From CAYMCO01 sp964388955 (lineage in GTDB: Bacteria > Chloroflexota > Anaerolineae > Anaerolineales > E44-bin32), in the NCBI GenBank assembly GCA_964388955.1, contig CAYMCO010000018.1, positions 39,144 to 103,143 on the forward strand: a DNA stretch of 64,000 bases. Direction: 5' to 3'. This document shows positions 1-8,740 of the stretch, in pieces. The notes under the pieces were generated by a model, which saw only the letters and a list, made by a program, of their open reading frames with translations, did no database searches and was not told the origin of the DNA. A program made the position numbers and the translations under genes. The stretch's first letter is position 1. Each line of letters starts with the position of its first letter.

Positions 1-867
1 CAGGCCGCCTCCCAAGCGCGCGCGAAGCAGTTCGCGGGCGCTCACGAGCAGCAGGGCACCCAACATAGGCCCGTATGCGATTCCCATGCCTCCCACAATC
101 CCCAAGATGGCCACCTCAGTGCTCTGCACGCTGCTGAACGTCTTGGGCGCCAGGTTTCCCTTGATGCACACATCGATACCGCCCACCGCGCCGACGATAA
201 AGGCGTAGATCAGCAGCGCCTTGATCTTGCTGCCGCGCGCGTCCACCCCCAGCACCTCCGCCGCATCCTCGTCCTCGGAAAGGGCCAGCAGAGAATACCC
301 CAACTTCGTACGTCGCACCCATACATTGACCAGTATGCCGATAATCAGGATGGCCAACAGGATGTAGTAGTAGGGGACGTAGGTGGCGAAGCGCAAATGG
401 TACCAGGAGGATTCGTAGTAAGGCAGGTAGCGCTCCACGGGGCCGCCTACCGACTCCCACATGGTGAAGGCCACCCGGAGCACCTCCACCAAGGCCGCGG
501 AGGAAAGTGCGTACCATACCTCCCGTATCTTGAAGCGGAAAAACGGGATTCCGACGATCAGCGCCAGGATCATGGCCATCCCACCGCCGAGCAGCATGCC
601 GACCCAGGGGGTGATGTCCCAGCGGATGAGGAGGGTGCCGGCTGTGTATGCGCCCACCCCCAAATACGCCCCTGCCGAGAGATCGAGCTGTCCGCCCATA
701 CCGCCAATGACGTTCCACGCCGTCGCCAGGACGGCATACAGGAGCACGTTTGTGGCGAGCAAGGTGGCGTAGTTGTTGTCATGGAACAAGGCGGGGACCG
801 CAAGGCCAATCGCAAGCGCGACCGCGATCATAACGATCCTGGGGAGGGGCAACCGGCTGAACCCCAC
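1..867 (-). CDS. livM: Branched-chain amino acid-type ABC transporter permease LivM (3' end off the window)
   Basis: Inner-membrane permease of a Liv-type ABC importer. The reading frame runs 289 codons from a GTG at 867 to the window edge without a stop, so the C-terminus is missing. The start is chosen because GTG overlaps the upstream livH stop (TAGTG) and is preceded by GGGAGG. The protein is very hydrophobic, with long membrane segments. It carries the family signature after about residue 70 (NVIGGMGGQLDLSAGAYLGV) and a late EDEDAAEVLGVD loop typical of LivM. The ATPases LivG/LivF are not in the window and would be expected just to the left. The substrate is not determined by sequence. 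The operon context with molybdenum hydroxylases and a hydantoinase suggests a heterocycle or ureido compound rather than leucine; that is inference. Confidence 0.9.
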   Translation of the reverse strand, partial: MGFSRLPLPRIVMIAVALAIGLAVPALFHDNNYATLLATNVLLYAVLATAWNVIGGMGGQLDLSAGAYLGVGAYTAGTLLIRWDITPWVGMLLGGGMAMILALIVGIPFFRFKIREVWYALSSAALVEVLRVAFTMWESVGGPVERYLPYYESSWYHLRFATYVPYYYILLAILIIGILVNVWVRRTKLGYSLLALSEDEDAAEVLGVDARGSKIKALLIYAFIVGAVGGIDVCIKGNLAPKTFSSVQSTEVAILGIVGGMGIAYGPMLGALLLVSARELLRARLGGGL

Positions 868-1730
868 TATTTCCTCCCGAAGATGCCCCGCGGCCTGAGC
901 CACAGGACGATGATGAATATGAGGTAGATGACCAGCAGCCGGGCGCGTGGATCCCAAAAGGCCATGGTCAAGGCCTCCGCAGAGCCGATAATCACACCGG
1001 AGATCAGGAGGCCAACGATCGATCCCAGGCCGGCGAAGGCCAGCACCACCCAACTCAGCAGCCCAAAATTAACCCCCATCACCGGGTTGACAGGTTGGAA
1101 GGTCATCAGCAGCCCACCAGCGATCGCTGTGAGCGCAGTTCCCAGGCCGAAGGAGATCGCGTATGTTCGCTGGTAGTTGACCCCGACCAGGGAGGCAATA
1201 TCCAGATCGTCCGACGCGGCCCGGATCGCACGCCCCGCCCAGGTCCTGTTCAAGAAGAGCGATACGGCCAGGATGACGATCAGGCTGATGATGGCGGATA
1301 TCAGGCGAGAGTTGAGAACCGTGATCCCCCCCACGAGGAAGCTGCCCTGGATGATGGAGGACTGCAGCGCTTTGGGCTGCGCCTGGAACAAAACTTGGGC
1401 CAGGCCGCGCAGGAAGTACTGCAGCCCGACGGTAACCGCGATCTGCACCACGTAGCTGTGGCGCAGCGTGCGGCGGATGAAGGCGTAGTAGATGACGAAA
1501 CCGATGAAGAACATGAGCGGAAAGGTGATCAACGGCGTGGCCACCGCATCCCAGGTGAGCAGGCTGGCCATCCAGAATGTGGCATACATGGACATCATGA
1601 CGAAATCGCCATGCGCGAAGTTCACGACATTCATCACCCCGAAGATCAGGGCCAGGCCAAGCGTGATGAGCGCGTATATCGCGCCCAGCATCGATCCATC
1701 CACCAGACTTTGGATGGCCGTCTGCGTCAT
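867..1730 (-). CDS. livH: Branched-chain amino acid-type ABC transporter permease LivH
   Basis: Second permease of the importer, 287 residues, the normal length for LivH. It opens with MTQTAIQSLVDGS and the hallmark segment GAIYALITLGLALIFGVMNVVNFAHGDF, split here between two predicted helices. The chosen ATG at 1730 has GAGAGG nine bases upstream; the ATG 18 bases further out lacks such a site. The C-terminus LRPRGIFGRK is typical. It is translationally coupled to livM (overlap of one base) and separated from the binding-protein gene by a strong hairpin. The family role is to form the membrane channel with LivM. Confidence 0.93.
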   Translation of the reverse strand: MTQTAIQSLVDGSMLGAIYALITLGLALIFGVMNVVNFAHGDFVMMSMYATFWMASLLTWDAVATPLITFPLMFFIGFVIYYAFIRRTLRHSYVVQIAVTVGLQYFLRGLAQVLFQAQPKALQSSIIQGSFLVGGITVLNSRLISAIISLIVILAVSLFLNRTWAGRAIRAASDDLDIASLVGVNYQRTYAISFGLGTALTAIAGGLLMTFQPVNPVMGVNFGLLSWVVLAFAGLGSIVGLLISGVIIGSAEALTMAFWDPRARLLVIYLIFIIVLWLRPRGIFGRK

Positions 1731-1756
1731 ACCTACCGTCCTCTCCACATCGGTTT

Positions 1757-1787
1757 CAGCCTCCCTCCCCCACAGGGAGGGAGGCTG
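1757..1787 (-). promoter_or_regulatory. Intercistronic stem-loop between binding protein and permease genes
   Basis: A perfect 13-bp inverted repeat (CAGCCTCCCTCCC and its complement) with a 5-base loop sits between the binding-protein stop (1803) and the livH start (1730). On the minus strand it is followed by AAACC rather than a T run, so it does not look like a simple terminator. The likely role, by analogy with other binding-protein operons, is protection of the upstream mRNA 3' end so that binding protein is made in excess over permease. Confidence 0.6.
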
Positions 1788-1802
1788 AATTCCGGTCAGT
1801 GG

Positions 1803-3161
1803 CTATCGGCTGGCATCGGGCCGCGGGAAGATCACCCCTGCTTCTGCGTCCTCCACGGGCCAGACAACCTTCGGCTCGCCATTCTGCACCTGCAGGATGA
1901 TGGCTTTGGCATCCGGGTTGTCGCCGGCGCCGTCGAAGCCGATATGGTCGGCCGGGTAGGTCTCCACCGCCGGGCCAGAGGTCAGATCCAAGGCCAAGAA
2001 GGCGGCGCGCAAGTTCTCCGGATTGAGCGGGTCATCGGGGAACATCTGACCGGAGAGCTCCAACGCTTCCTTCAGGATCCACAAGCCGTAGTAGTTCATC
2101 CCCGCCGCCTCTGTGGGGATGTGGCCGGTCTGCGCCGTGAACTCATCGACGAACTGGTTGTTCTGCGGCGTGTCTTTGGCCGGGTTGTAGCTGTAGGTGT
2201 TGGTGTACGCCTCGGCGATCGCTCCCAGGGCCTCGATGGACTGCGGATCCGTGAACCCCGAGGCGCCTGATCCGGCGATGAAAGTGGGGATCTTGTTGGC
2301 ATCGGAAAACGCCTTGGCGAACACTATGCCATCGTTGAAGTATGGTGTTTGAACGACAAAGTCGGCGCCGGAGTTCCAGATTTCATTTACGATCGTTGAG
2401 GCGTCGGTGATGTCGTATGGGTACTCCTTCTGGTAGACGGTCGTCAAGCCGTGGCTGATGGCCGCGTCCAAAGCGCCGAAGGTGTTGCTGCGTCCGAAGG
2501 CCGAGTCCTCGTTGATGATCGCCACGGTGTCGAAAGTGACGCCGTTCGCCTCGGCGGTATCCATGACGAAGTTCACCGCCGATGCCCCATGCGCGCTGGC
2601 CTTCGGCGCGGGGCGGAACAGATAGCGCCGGCCCTGTTGGGTGACAGAATCCACCAGGGCATCAGCCACCAGGATCACCTGCTCCCGGTCGGTGACCTCG
2701 GAGGCCGCAGCGGTCATGCGGCTGATGTACAGGCCAAGGATTGCCACCGGGTCATACTTGCTGATAATGCTCTCGGCGCCGAGGCGCGCCGAATCCGCGT
2801 CCTCCCCGGCATCCTCGACCACCAATTCGATCGGCAAGCCGCCCATGGACTCAATGCCCCCGGCCTGATTGATGTCGTCCGCCGCAATCTCGATGCCGAT
2901 CCGGGCTTCCTCCCCAAACACCGCATAGGCGCCCGTCAGCGGCTCCAAAATGCCGACGACGATGCTATCCGGCAACACGACCTCAGGCATCTGCGGCTCT
3001 GCGGTGACCACAATCGTCTCCGGGGTGCCAGCCACTATGCGGGTGACCTCCCGAATTTCGGCGGTCGGCGCCTCCGGCGTGGCCGCTGGCCCGCAGGCGC
3101 TCAACAGCATTGCAGCGGTCACGATGCTGAACACAATCGCCTTTCCTGCTCTCCTAATCAT
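1803..3161 (-). CDS. livK: Substrate-binding lipoprotein of Liv-type ABC transporter
   Basis: Periplasmic-binding-protein type I fold receptor (452 residues) for the LivHM permeases. The N-terminus is a lipoprotein signal: MIRR, a hydrophobic stretch, then the lipobox LLSAC. A Pro/Ala/Thr-rich linker follows, then IVVGILEPLTGAYAVFGEEA, the typical start of a Peripla_BP_6 domain. The start at 3161 is preceded by AGGAGGGAGGAG; a longer frame begins 45 bases upstream without a good site. It is first of the transporter genes, followed by the hairpin at 1757-1787. The gap to the upstream carbamoyltransferase gene is about 320 bases; apart from the repeat at 3429-3487 nothing is recognised in it. 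The ligand is unknown. Confidence 0.9.
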   Translation of the reverse strand: MIRRAGKAIVFSIVTAAMLLSACGPAATPEAPTAEIREVTRIVAGTPETIVVTAEPQMPEVVLPDSIVVGILEPLTGAYAVFGEEARIGIEIAADDINQAGGIESMGGLPIELVVEDAGEDADSARLGAESIISKYDPVAILGLYISRMTAAASEVTDREQVILVADALVDSVTQQGRRYLFRPAPKASAHGASAVNFVMDTAEANGVTFDTVAIINEDSAFGRSNTFGALDAAISHGLTTVYQKEYPYDITDASTIVNEIWNSGADFVVQTPYFNDGIVFAKAFSDANKIPTFIAGSGASGFTDPQSIEALGAIAEAYTNTYSYNPAKDTPQNNQFVDEFTAQTGHIPTEAAGMNYYGLWILKEALELSGQMFPDDPLNPENLRAAFLALDLTSGPAVETYPADHIGFDGAGDNPDAKAIILQVQNGEPKVVWPVEDAEAGVIFPRPDASR

Positions 3162-3428
3162 GGCTCCTCCCTCCTCTTGCTCGAATCCAACGATTGGGCG
3201 ATACATCGAGACGAGTCATCTTGTCATAGAACCTCCTCCTCTGTTTCGCAGCCGGGATCGCGAGCCGCACATCCACAATTGATTGGCCCTGTTCCTCCAG
3301 ATTCTCCCCCGCTCTCAGATTCGGTCCTATCAATGCGCGAGCCGCCGCACCCCTTGCCCCAACATGGCGAAACCGAATTGGGCCAGAGTGTCTCCACTGC
3401 TTCGCGAGCCCTCTTTCGGCCGGTTGGC

Positions 3429-3487
3429 TGTACGGGCGCAGCATGCTGCGCCGCTGCGCCTCCCGGCGATGAGCCTATCGATTAGCG
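3429..3487. repeat. Dispersed palindromic repeat, copy A
   Basis: Contains the perfect 18-bp palindrome GGCGCAGCATGCTGCGCC at 3435-3452, preceded by TGTACG and followed about 20 bases later by a CTATCGATTAGCG tail. The same layout occurs at 5863-5922 and 53308-53367. This copy runs into the last codons of the aspartate carbamoyltransferase gene. It looks like a REP-type element; no coding potential. Confidence 0.7.
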
Positions 3488-4432
3488 GTAAACGGATCCC
3501 TGAATCGATCCCGTCACCAAGGCCAGCAGCGCCATCCGCACGGGCACGCCGTTAGCCGCCTGACGGAAGTATGCGGCACCCGGATAGCCATCGACCTCCC
3601 GAAGGATCTCGTTCACCCGGGGCAGCGGATGCATCACTATGATCCCATCTTTGGCCCTCTCGATAAGCGGCATATCGACTACGTAGGCGGTGCGCACCGC
3701 CTCATACTCCTCAGGGTCATCGAAGCGTTCTTTCTGAACGCGGGTCACATACATCACGTCGCTCTCTGCGGCGGCATCCCGGAGGCTTTCCGTCTCGACC
3801 ACACTCGCGCCCAGACCCTCGACGCCCGCTTTCACCTCGGAGGGCATCGCCAAGGAGGGAGGTGAGACGAAGAAGAAGTTCGTGCCGAACATCGCCAGCG
3901 CGGGCGCCAGGGAATGCACCGTGCGGCCATTCCGCAGATCGCCTACCAGCGCCACCGTCAGGCCCTCCAGCGACCCAAGCTCCCGGCGAATGGTGAACAG
4001 ATCCAAGAGCCCCTGGGTCGGGTGGTTGCCCGCCCCGTCGCCGCCATTGATGACCGGGATCGCCGCCCCCTCCGCCAGCTCCTGGGCGCTCCCGATGCGC
4101 GGGTGGCGGATGACCGCCACGTCGGCATATGCTTCGATCATCTTCCCCGTGTCGTACAGCGTCTCGCCTTTAGCAGCGCTGCTGGTCGTCATCGCGCTGG
4201 CCACCGAGAGCACCTCACCGCCCATTCGCACCATGGCGGTCTCGAAGGAAAGGCGGGTGCGGGTCGATGGCTCATAGAACAACGCCACCAGGACTTTCCC
4301 CGCCATCAAGTCCAACGACTCCCCCTGCGCCAGGCGGTCGGCGAAGCCTTGCGCCGTATCCAGGATGTGCACAATCCCCTCGGTGGAGAAACCGTCCAAA
4401 CGCAGGACATCCACGCCGGTGAGATCCACCAT
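3482..4432 (-). CDS. pyrB: Aspartate carbamoyltransferase catalytic chain
   Basis: Transfers a carbamoyl group from carbamoyl phosphate to L-aspartate (first committed step of pyrimidine synthesis), or the reverse. Visible motifs: FYEPSTRTRLSFETA (carbamoyl-phosphate loop, near residue 55), SSAAKGETLYDT (80s loop with the catalytic Lys), a HPTQ motif in GAGNHPTQGLLDLFTI, GDLRNGRTVHSL, a TRVQKERF aspartate-binding loop, and HPLPRVNEI. All key residues are present, so this is a true ATCase type rather than an ornithine or ureidoglycolate type. Length 316 matches the family. The ATG at 4432 has GGGGAG upstream. It sits directly behind the hydantoinase gene (23-base gap) in a catabolic operon, so a catabolic or reverse role is possible; no pyrI or other pyr genes are nearby. 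Confidence 0.9.
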   Translation of the reverse strand: MVDLTGVDVLRLDGFSTEGIVHILDTAQGFADRLAQGESLDLMAGKVLVALFYEPSTRTRLSFETAMVRMGGEVLSVASAMTTSSAAKGETLYDTGKMIEAYADVAVIRHPRIGSAQELAEGAAIPVINGGDGAGNHPTQGLLDLFTIRRELGSLEGLTVALVGDLRNGRTVHSLAPALAMFGTNFFFVSPPSLAMPSEVKAGVEGLGASVVETESLRDAAAESDVMYVTRVQKERFDDPEEYEAVRTAYVVDMPLIERAKDGIIVMHPLPRVNEILREVDGYPGAAYFRQAANGVPVRMALLALVTGSIQGSVYR

Positions 4433-4455
4433 CTTTCGCTCCCCTCTCTGCATGT

Positions 4456-5805
4456 CTATCGATATAGATGATCCATGGACGTGGGGAGAAAACGCCCGCT
4501 CCCCAGCTCGCCCGTCAAGCTCCCTTCTTCGACGATCACCCGGCCGCGCTGCATGGTGAGAACGGGGGCGCCCAGCACCTCCCGACCCTCGTACAGAGTG
4601 TAGCTCGCATTGGAATGCTGATTGTCCCTCGAGATGATTCTGCGCGAGCGCGGGTCGAAAACGGCCAAATCGGCGTCGGAGCCGGGCGCCAGAACCCCCT
4701 TGCGCGGATAAAAGCCAAATGTGCGCGCCGGATTCTCCGCCATCACCTGGGCTAGACGCGGGAGGGTGATGCGCCCTTTGTTCACCCCCTCGTCATGGAC
4801 GATGGCGAGCATGGTCTCGGTCTGGGGCGAACCATAGGGAGCATCAAAGAAATCGTCGTCCACCTGCTTGTCCTTGGGAGCGTGATCGCTGCCGACGATG
4901 TCCAATACCCCCTCCCCCAGCGCCCCCCACAGCGCCTCGCGATCTTCATCCGTTCGCAGCGGCGGGCCGATCTTCGCCAGCGGGCCGAGCTCCTGGGTCG
5001 CCTCGTCGGTGAGGGATAGGTACTGCGGGCATGTCTCGGCAACCACCCGCCATCCGGCGGCTTTGGCCCGCCGAATGGGGTCCAGCACTGGAGCGGCGCT
5101 CACGTGGACGATATAGATGGGGCATCCGGCGACCTGCGCCATGCACATGGCGCGATGGGTAGCCTCCGCCTCCAGCAGGCCCGGCCTTGTGGCCATGAAC
5201 ACATCCTTGGGCGGCCTGCCCTGTTCGCGGAACTTGTCCTCCAGGTAGTCGGTGGCGAGGCCGTTTTCGCAGTGCACCATGACCAGACCGCGGTTGGCGG
5301 CCACCACATCCATCAGTTCGAGCATGTGGTAGTCGTCGGTCATCCATCTCAGCTTGGCGTACGTCATGAAAGCCTTGTACGATGTGATGCCCATCTCGAA
5401 AGCCTGCGGCAGGTGCCGGACCTGGTTTTCCACGTCGAACAGGCCCGCGTGGAGGCCGAAATCCAGCACGGATTTCGCCTCCCCCTGCTCGCGGAAGGCC
5501 TGCAGAGTGGGAATAAACTCCATACCCGGGCGCACGTAGCCAAAGTGGATCAGGGTGGTCACCCCGCCAAAGGCGGCCGTGACGGAGGTCGCACCCATGT
5601 CGTCCAGATAGACCGGATGCACGTGCACGTCGATCGCGCCCGGCAGCACGTACTTGCCGCTCGCGTCGATGACTCTCGCCCGACCATCCTCCAGATCCGG
5701 GGCGAGGAGCGCCACTTTCTCCCTGCTGATGCCAACATCGGCGCGGAGCATTCCCTCGCCATTTACGAGAACCCCCCCTTTGACGATGCAGTCAAGATCT
5801 GGCAT
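4456..5805 (-). CDS. Dihydropyrimidinase / D-hydantoinase-type cyclic amidohydrolase
   Basis: Binuclear-metal amidohydrolase, 449 residues, cleaving a cyclic amide (hydantoin, dihydropyrimidine or similar ring). Metal and active-site motifs: DVHVH (about residue 60), GITSYKAFMTY whose Lys is the expected carbamylated ligand, MVHCENG, YIVHVSAA, and GSDHAP with the final Asp. The DVHVH is not followed by the Arg that marks dihydroorotases, and the SYKAFMTY segment is hydantoinase-like, so dihydroorotase is less likely; allantoinase remains possible. The ATG at 5805 has GGGAG upstream; a TTG five codons earlier is the alternative. It is followed closely by pyrB and preceded by a molybdenum hydroxylase, which fits ring oxidation, then ring opening. 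Confidence 0.85.
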   Translation of the reverse strand: MPDLDCIVKGGVLVNGEGMLRADVGISREKVALLAPDLEDGRARVIDASGKYVLPGAIDVHVHPVYLDDMGATSVTAAFGGVTTLIHFGYVRPGMEFIPTLQAFREQGEAKSVLDFGLHAGLFDVENQVRHLPQAFEMGITSYKAFMTYAKLRWMTDDYHMLELMDVVAANRGLVMVHCENGLATDYLEDKFREQGRPPKDVFMATRPGLLEAEATHRAMCMAQVAGCPIYIVHVSAAPVLDPIRRAKAAGWRVVAETCPQYLSLTDEATQELGPLAKIGPPLRTDEDREALWGALGEGVLDIVGSDHAPKDKQVDDDFFDAPYGSPQTETMLAIVHDEGVNKGRITLPRLAQVMAENPARTFGFYPRKGVLAPGSDADLAVFDPRSRRIISRDNQHSNASYTLYEGREVLGAPVLTMQRGRVIVEEGSLTGELGSGRFLPTSMDHLYR

Positions 5806-5862
5806 GGCCCATTCTCCCAACGGAAGGATAGTGCTCCCTCAACGCTTCACGGTACGTCGCCC

Positions 5863-5922
5863 CGTACGGGCGCAGCATCCCCCGCCCCTACGACTGCTTC
5901 CGGAGAATCTGTCGATTGATCG
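5863..5922. repeat. Dispersed palindromic repeat, copy B
   Basis: Same element as at 3429 and 53308: GTACGGGCGCAGCAT, a degenerate right arm (CCCCCGCCCCTACG), then the CTGTCGATTGAT tail. It lies between the hydantoinase start and the end of the upstream molybdenum-hydroxylase gene. The palindrome is broken here although the tail is well kept. Confidence 0.6.
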
Positions 5923-5945
5923 CAGACGGCCGACCAGGCTGCTGC

Positions 5946-8261
5946 TCAACGGTCTTCCGCGCCTTCCAGCGCCGTCACAATCTTCTCGGCGGTGATGGGC
6001 AGCTCACGAAAACGGATACCAATGGCATCCCTCAACGCGTTGGCGATGGCAGGGGCGACGGCGCTCAGACTCGGCTCCCCGATCCCCTTGGCGCCGAACG
6101 GGCCTAGTCCGCTGCCCGATTCCAGAATGATAGCCCTCGTTTGTCCCACATCCTCCGCGGTCGGGATGAGATACTCCGTCAGAGAACGGGTCATCAGCGC
6201 GCCCTGTTCGTAGATCGCCTCCTCCGTGAGGGCATACCCCTGACCCATCGCCGCGGCCCCCTCGATCTGCCCGGCCACGGCGTCGGGATTGATGGCGCGG
6301 CCCACATCATGGGCGCCGACGCTCTTCAGCACGGTGACCTCGCCGGTCTCCGTGTCCACGGCTACCTCCGCTGCGTGGGCGCCGAACGTGTAGTCGGGAA
6401 AGATATCGGCCTGCAGATTGGTGAAGTCCGGTTTGTCCCGGAAGGGCGCGCGGAACATTGCCAGTTCGCCGCGCGGTATCCCCTCGGCCGCGCACACCCC
6501 CGCCAGTTCGTCCAGGCCGATTCGCTGCGCGGGGTCATCCCGAACGAAGACGGACGCGTCCGCCATATCCAATTCATCGGGCTGCACCTCTAGCCGCAGC
6601 GCAGCACGATTCAGAAGGCGCTCCCGCACTGCGCTGGCGGCGTTGAAGACCGCATTGCCCGACATATATAACTGCCGCGTCGCCGTGGTTGTCCCGCTGA
6701 GCGGTGTGACAGCCGAATCGGTGTGATGGATGCGCACCTGCGTCAACGGCACGCCCAGCACCTCGGCTGCGATCTGGCACAAGGAGGAAATCTGCCCGCC
6801 GCCGATATCCGGCACTCCGGAGCGAACCACCACGCTGCCGTCCAATTCCACCCCCACCCAGGCCTCGGAGGTATCGTGCATCCATGTGATGCGGCCGTAG
6901 CTCTGCATATAGGTGGCGATTCCTCGGCCCACTCTTACCGGCCCGTGATCCGTCTCCTTCTGCCCCAAAGCCTTCCAGGCGCGGTTTGCGCATTCGTCCA
7001 ACCAGACGGCACTCTGGATTGTCTGCCCGATGGCGGATTGTTCCCCGGTGGTGAGATAGTTCCTGCGGCGCAATTCCAGCGGATCCAGATTCAGTTGCCT
7101 GGCGATTTCATCCATCTGCGCCTCAAGGGCGAAGCACACCTGGGGCGTGCCGAACCCGCGCATGGCGCTGGTGTAGGTGTTGTTGGTGGTCACGGACTTG
7201 GCCTCGATGCGGGCGTTGGGAGTGCTGTACGGCCCGCAGGCGGTGGCGGTGGCGTAGAGCAAGACGTAGGGGCTGAGGTATACGTAGGCCCCAGCGTCGG
7301 AGATGAGTTGGATATCCTGGGCCATGATGCGCCCGTCGGCCGCAACGCCGGTGCGGTAGGACATCCAGAAGGGATGGCGCTTGCTGCTCCCGATCAGCGA
7401 TTCTTCGCGCGTCTGGGCCAGACGCACCGGCCTGCGGGTCACTTTGGCCAGGGTCGCCAAGAACACCTCGACGGTGATGTCCTCTTTCCCGCCGAATCCG
7501 CCTCCCACCAGCGCACCCCGCACCCTGACTTTGTTCTGCGGTACGCCCACCGCGGCGGCAATGCTGCGAAAATGCTCCACCACCTGGGTGCTGACGCGTA
7601 TATTGATGACTTCATCCTCGTCCACCCATGCCAGCCCCACTTCCGGCTCGAGGTAGGCCTGATCGATGAACGGGACATGGTAGGTGTTCTCCACCACCAA
7701 CTTCGAGGCATCGAAGCCGGCTTCGACATCCCCCCGCAGCACACGATACTGGCTGACCACGTTCTTTTGGGGGTGGATCTCCGGGGCATCGGGCTGCAGG
7801 GCAGCGTGTAGATCGGCCACCACGGGCAGCGGCTCCAGATCCGCCTCCACCAGTTCGGCCGCCCTCTCCGCGATGGCCCTGGTCTCAGCGGCGATCAAAG
7901 CAATCGGCTCACCTTGGTACCGGACCCGGTCTCTTGCCAGCACCGGTTGATCGGTTTCCAATCGCTTCTGGCCTGTCTGTCCGGGCAGGTCGGTGACGAC
8001 CTCGCCGCCGGCAAGATCCTCCGCAGTCAGGGCACAGACCACTCCCGGCAGGGCGCGCGCTCGGCTCACATCGATTTTCCGGATGCGCGCATGCGGCAAA
8101 CCGGCCCGCACCACTCTGCCGTGCAGCATGTTCGGCATGCGGTAATCGCCGGCGTAGCGAGTGGCACCCACGGCCTTCCCCAGGGCATCCACCCGTTCGA
8201 CGGGTTTGCCGACCACCCGCAGCTCCGGCGCCGCTCCCTGTTTCACCCGCGGCTCAGTCAC
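5946..8261 (-). CDS. Xanthine dehydrogenase family protein, molybdopterin-binding large subunit (set 1)
   Basis: Catalytic subunit of a molybdenum hydroxylase of the xanthine oxidase family; hydroxylates a (probably heterocyclic) substrate using water. 771 residues. Start at GTG 8261 (VTEPRVKQG), overlapping the FeS gene by 8 bases, with GGAG eight bases upstream; the longer frame adds 44 implausible Arg-rich residues. Visible family features: RVDALGKAVGATRYAGDY near the N-terminus, GGGFGGKE in the middle, SAMRGFGTPQ, and the catalytic glutamate in GAKGIGEPSLSAVAPA near the C-terminus. Set 1 therefore keeps the standard GGGFGGKE loop. The last gene of the two hydroxylase sets; the hydantoinase follows after 140 bases. 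Exact substrate unknown. Confidence 0.9.
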   Translation of the reverse strand: MTEPRVKQGAAPELRVVGKPVERVDALGKAVGATRYAGDYRMPNMLHGRVVRAGLPHARIRKIDVSRARALPGVVCALTAEDLAGGEVVTDLPGQTGQKRLETDQPVLARDRVRYQGEPIALIAAETRAIAERAAELVEADLEPLPVVADLHAALQPDAPEIHPQKNVVSQYRVLRGDVEAGFDASKLVVENTYHVPFIDQAYLEPEVGLAWVDEDEVINIRVSTQVVEHFRSIAAAVGVPQNKVRVRGALVGGGFGGKEDITVEVFLATLAKVTRRPVRLAQTREESLIGSSKRHPFWMSYRTGVAADGRIMAQDIQLISDAGAYVYLSPYVLLYATATACGPYSTPNARIEAKSVTTNNTYTSAMRGFGTPQVCFALEAQMDEIARQLNLDPLELRRRNYLTTGEQSAIGQTIQSAVWLDECANRAWKALGQKETDHGPVRVGRGIATYMQSYGRITWMHDTSEAWVGVELDGSVVVRSGVPDIGGGQISSLCQIAAEVLGVPLTQVRIHHTDSAVTPLSGTTTATRQLYMSGNAVFNAASAVRERLLNRAALRLEVQPDELDMADASVFVRDDPAQRIGLDELAGVCAAEGIPRGELAMFRAPFRDKPDFTNLQADIFPDYTFGAHAAEVAVDTETGEVTVLKSVGAHDVGRAINPDAVAGQIEGAAAMGQGYALTEEAIYEQGALMTRSLTEYLIPTAEDVGQTRAIILESGSGLGPFGAKGIGEPSLSAVAPAIANALRDAIGIRFRELPITAEKIVTALEGAEDR

Positions 8262-8739
8262 CGCAGGTCTCCGCCGCCATATACTCGGCCGCCGCCTGCA
8301 CCGCCTTGAATACCCGTGTGTAGCCCGTGCAGCGACACAGGTTGCCGCCCAAACCCCGGCGGATCTCATCCAGATCGGGGTGCGGGTTCTCATTCAGCAA
8401 GGAGGTGGCGGAGATGATCAATCCCGGGGTGCAGTAGCCGCACTGGACTGCGCCCTGCTCCACGAAGGCGCGCTGCACGGGGTGGGGATTCTCGGCGCTC
8501 CCCAGCCCGGAGACCGTGGTGATCCGGTGCCCTTCCGCCTGCCAGGCGAGCACGATGCAACTGTTGACCGTCCTGCCGTCCAGGAGCACGGTGCAGGCAC
8601 CGCAGTCGCCCTGCTCGCATCCGTTCTTGACGTCCACGTACCCCAACTCCCGCAGGGCTTGAAGCAATGTGACGTTGGGTGCCAACGAGAGCGAGCGCTC
8701 GGCCCCGTTCACGTGAAGTGTGATCGGCTTGATCTGCAC
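8254..8739 (-). CDS. Molybdenum hydroxylase 2Fe-2S subunit (set 1)
   Basis: Electron-transfer subunit with two 2Fe-2S clusters, 161 residues, the usual length. The plant-ferredoxin-like N-terminal domain has NGCEQGDCGACTVLLDG with a later C in NSCIVL; the all-helical C-terminal domain has QCGYCTPGLI and LCRCTGYT. It passes electrons from the molybdenum centre of the large subunit to FAD in the medium subunit. Its start is one base after the stop of the FAD gene, and its 3' end overlaps the large-subunit start, so all three subunits are co-translated. Confidence 0.95.
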   Translation of the reverse strand: MQIKPITLHVNGAERSLSLAPNVTLLQALRELGYVDVKNGCEQGDCGACTVLLDGRTVNSCIVLAWQAEGHRITTVSGLGSAENPHPVQRAFVEQGAVQCGYCTPGLIISATSLLNENPHPDLDEIRRGLGGNLCRCTGYTRVFKAVQAAAEYMAAETCGD

Positions 8740-8740
8740 C

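Noticed and set aside
4456..5805. Dihydroorotase (pyrC) call because pyrB is next to it
   Set aside because: The DVHVH motif is not followed by the substrate-binding Arg of dihydroorotases and the SYKAFMTY segment is hydantoinase-like.
8262..8393. 44-residue Arg-rich extension of the set 1 large subunit
   Set aside because: It lies in another frame of the FeS gene; the GTG at 8261 has a ribosome site and gives a normal N-terminus.
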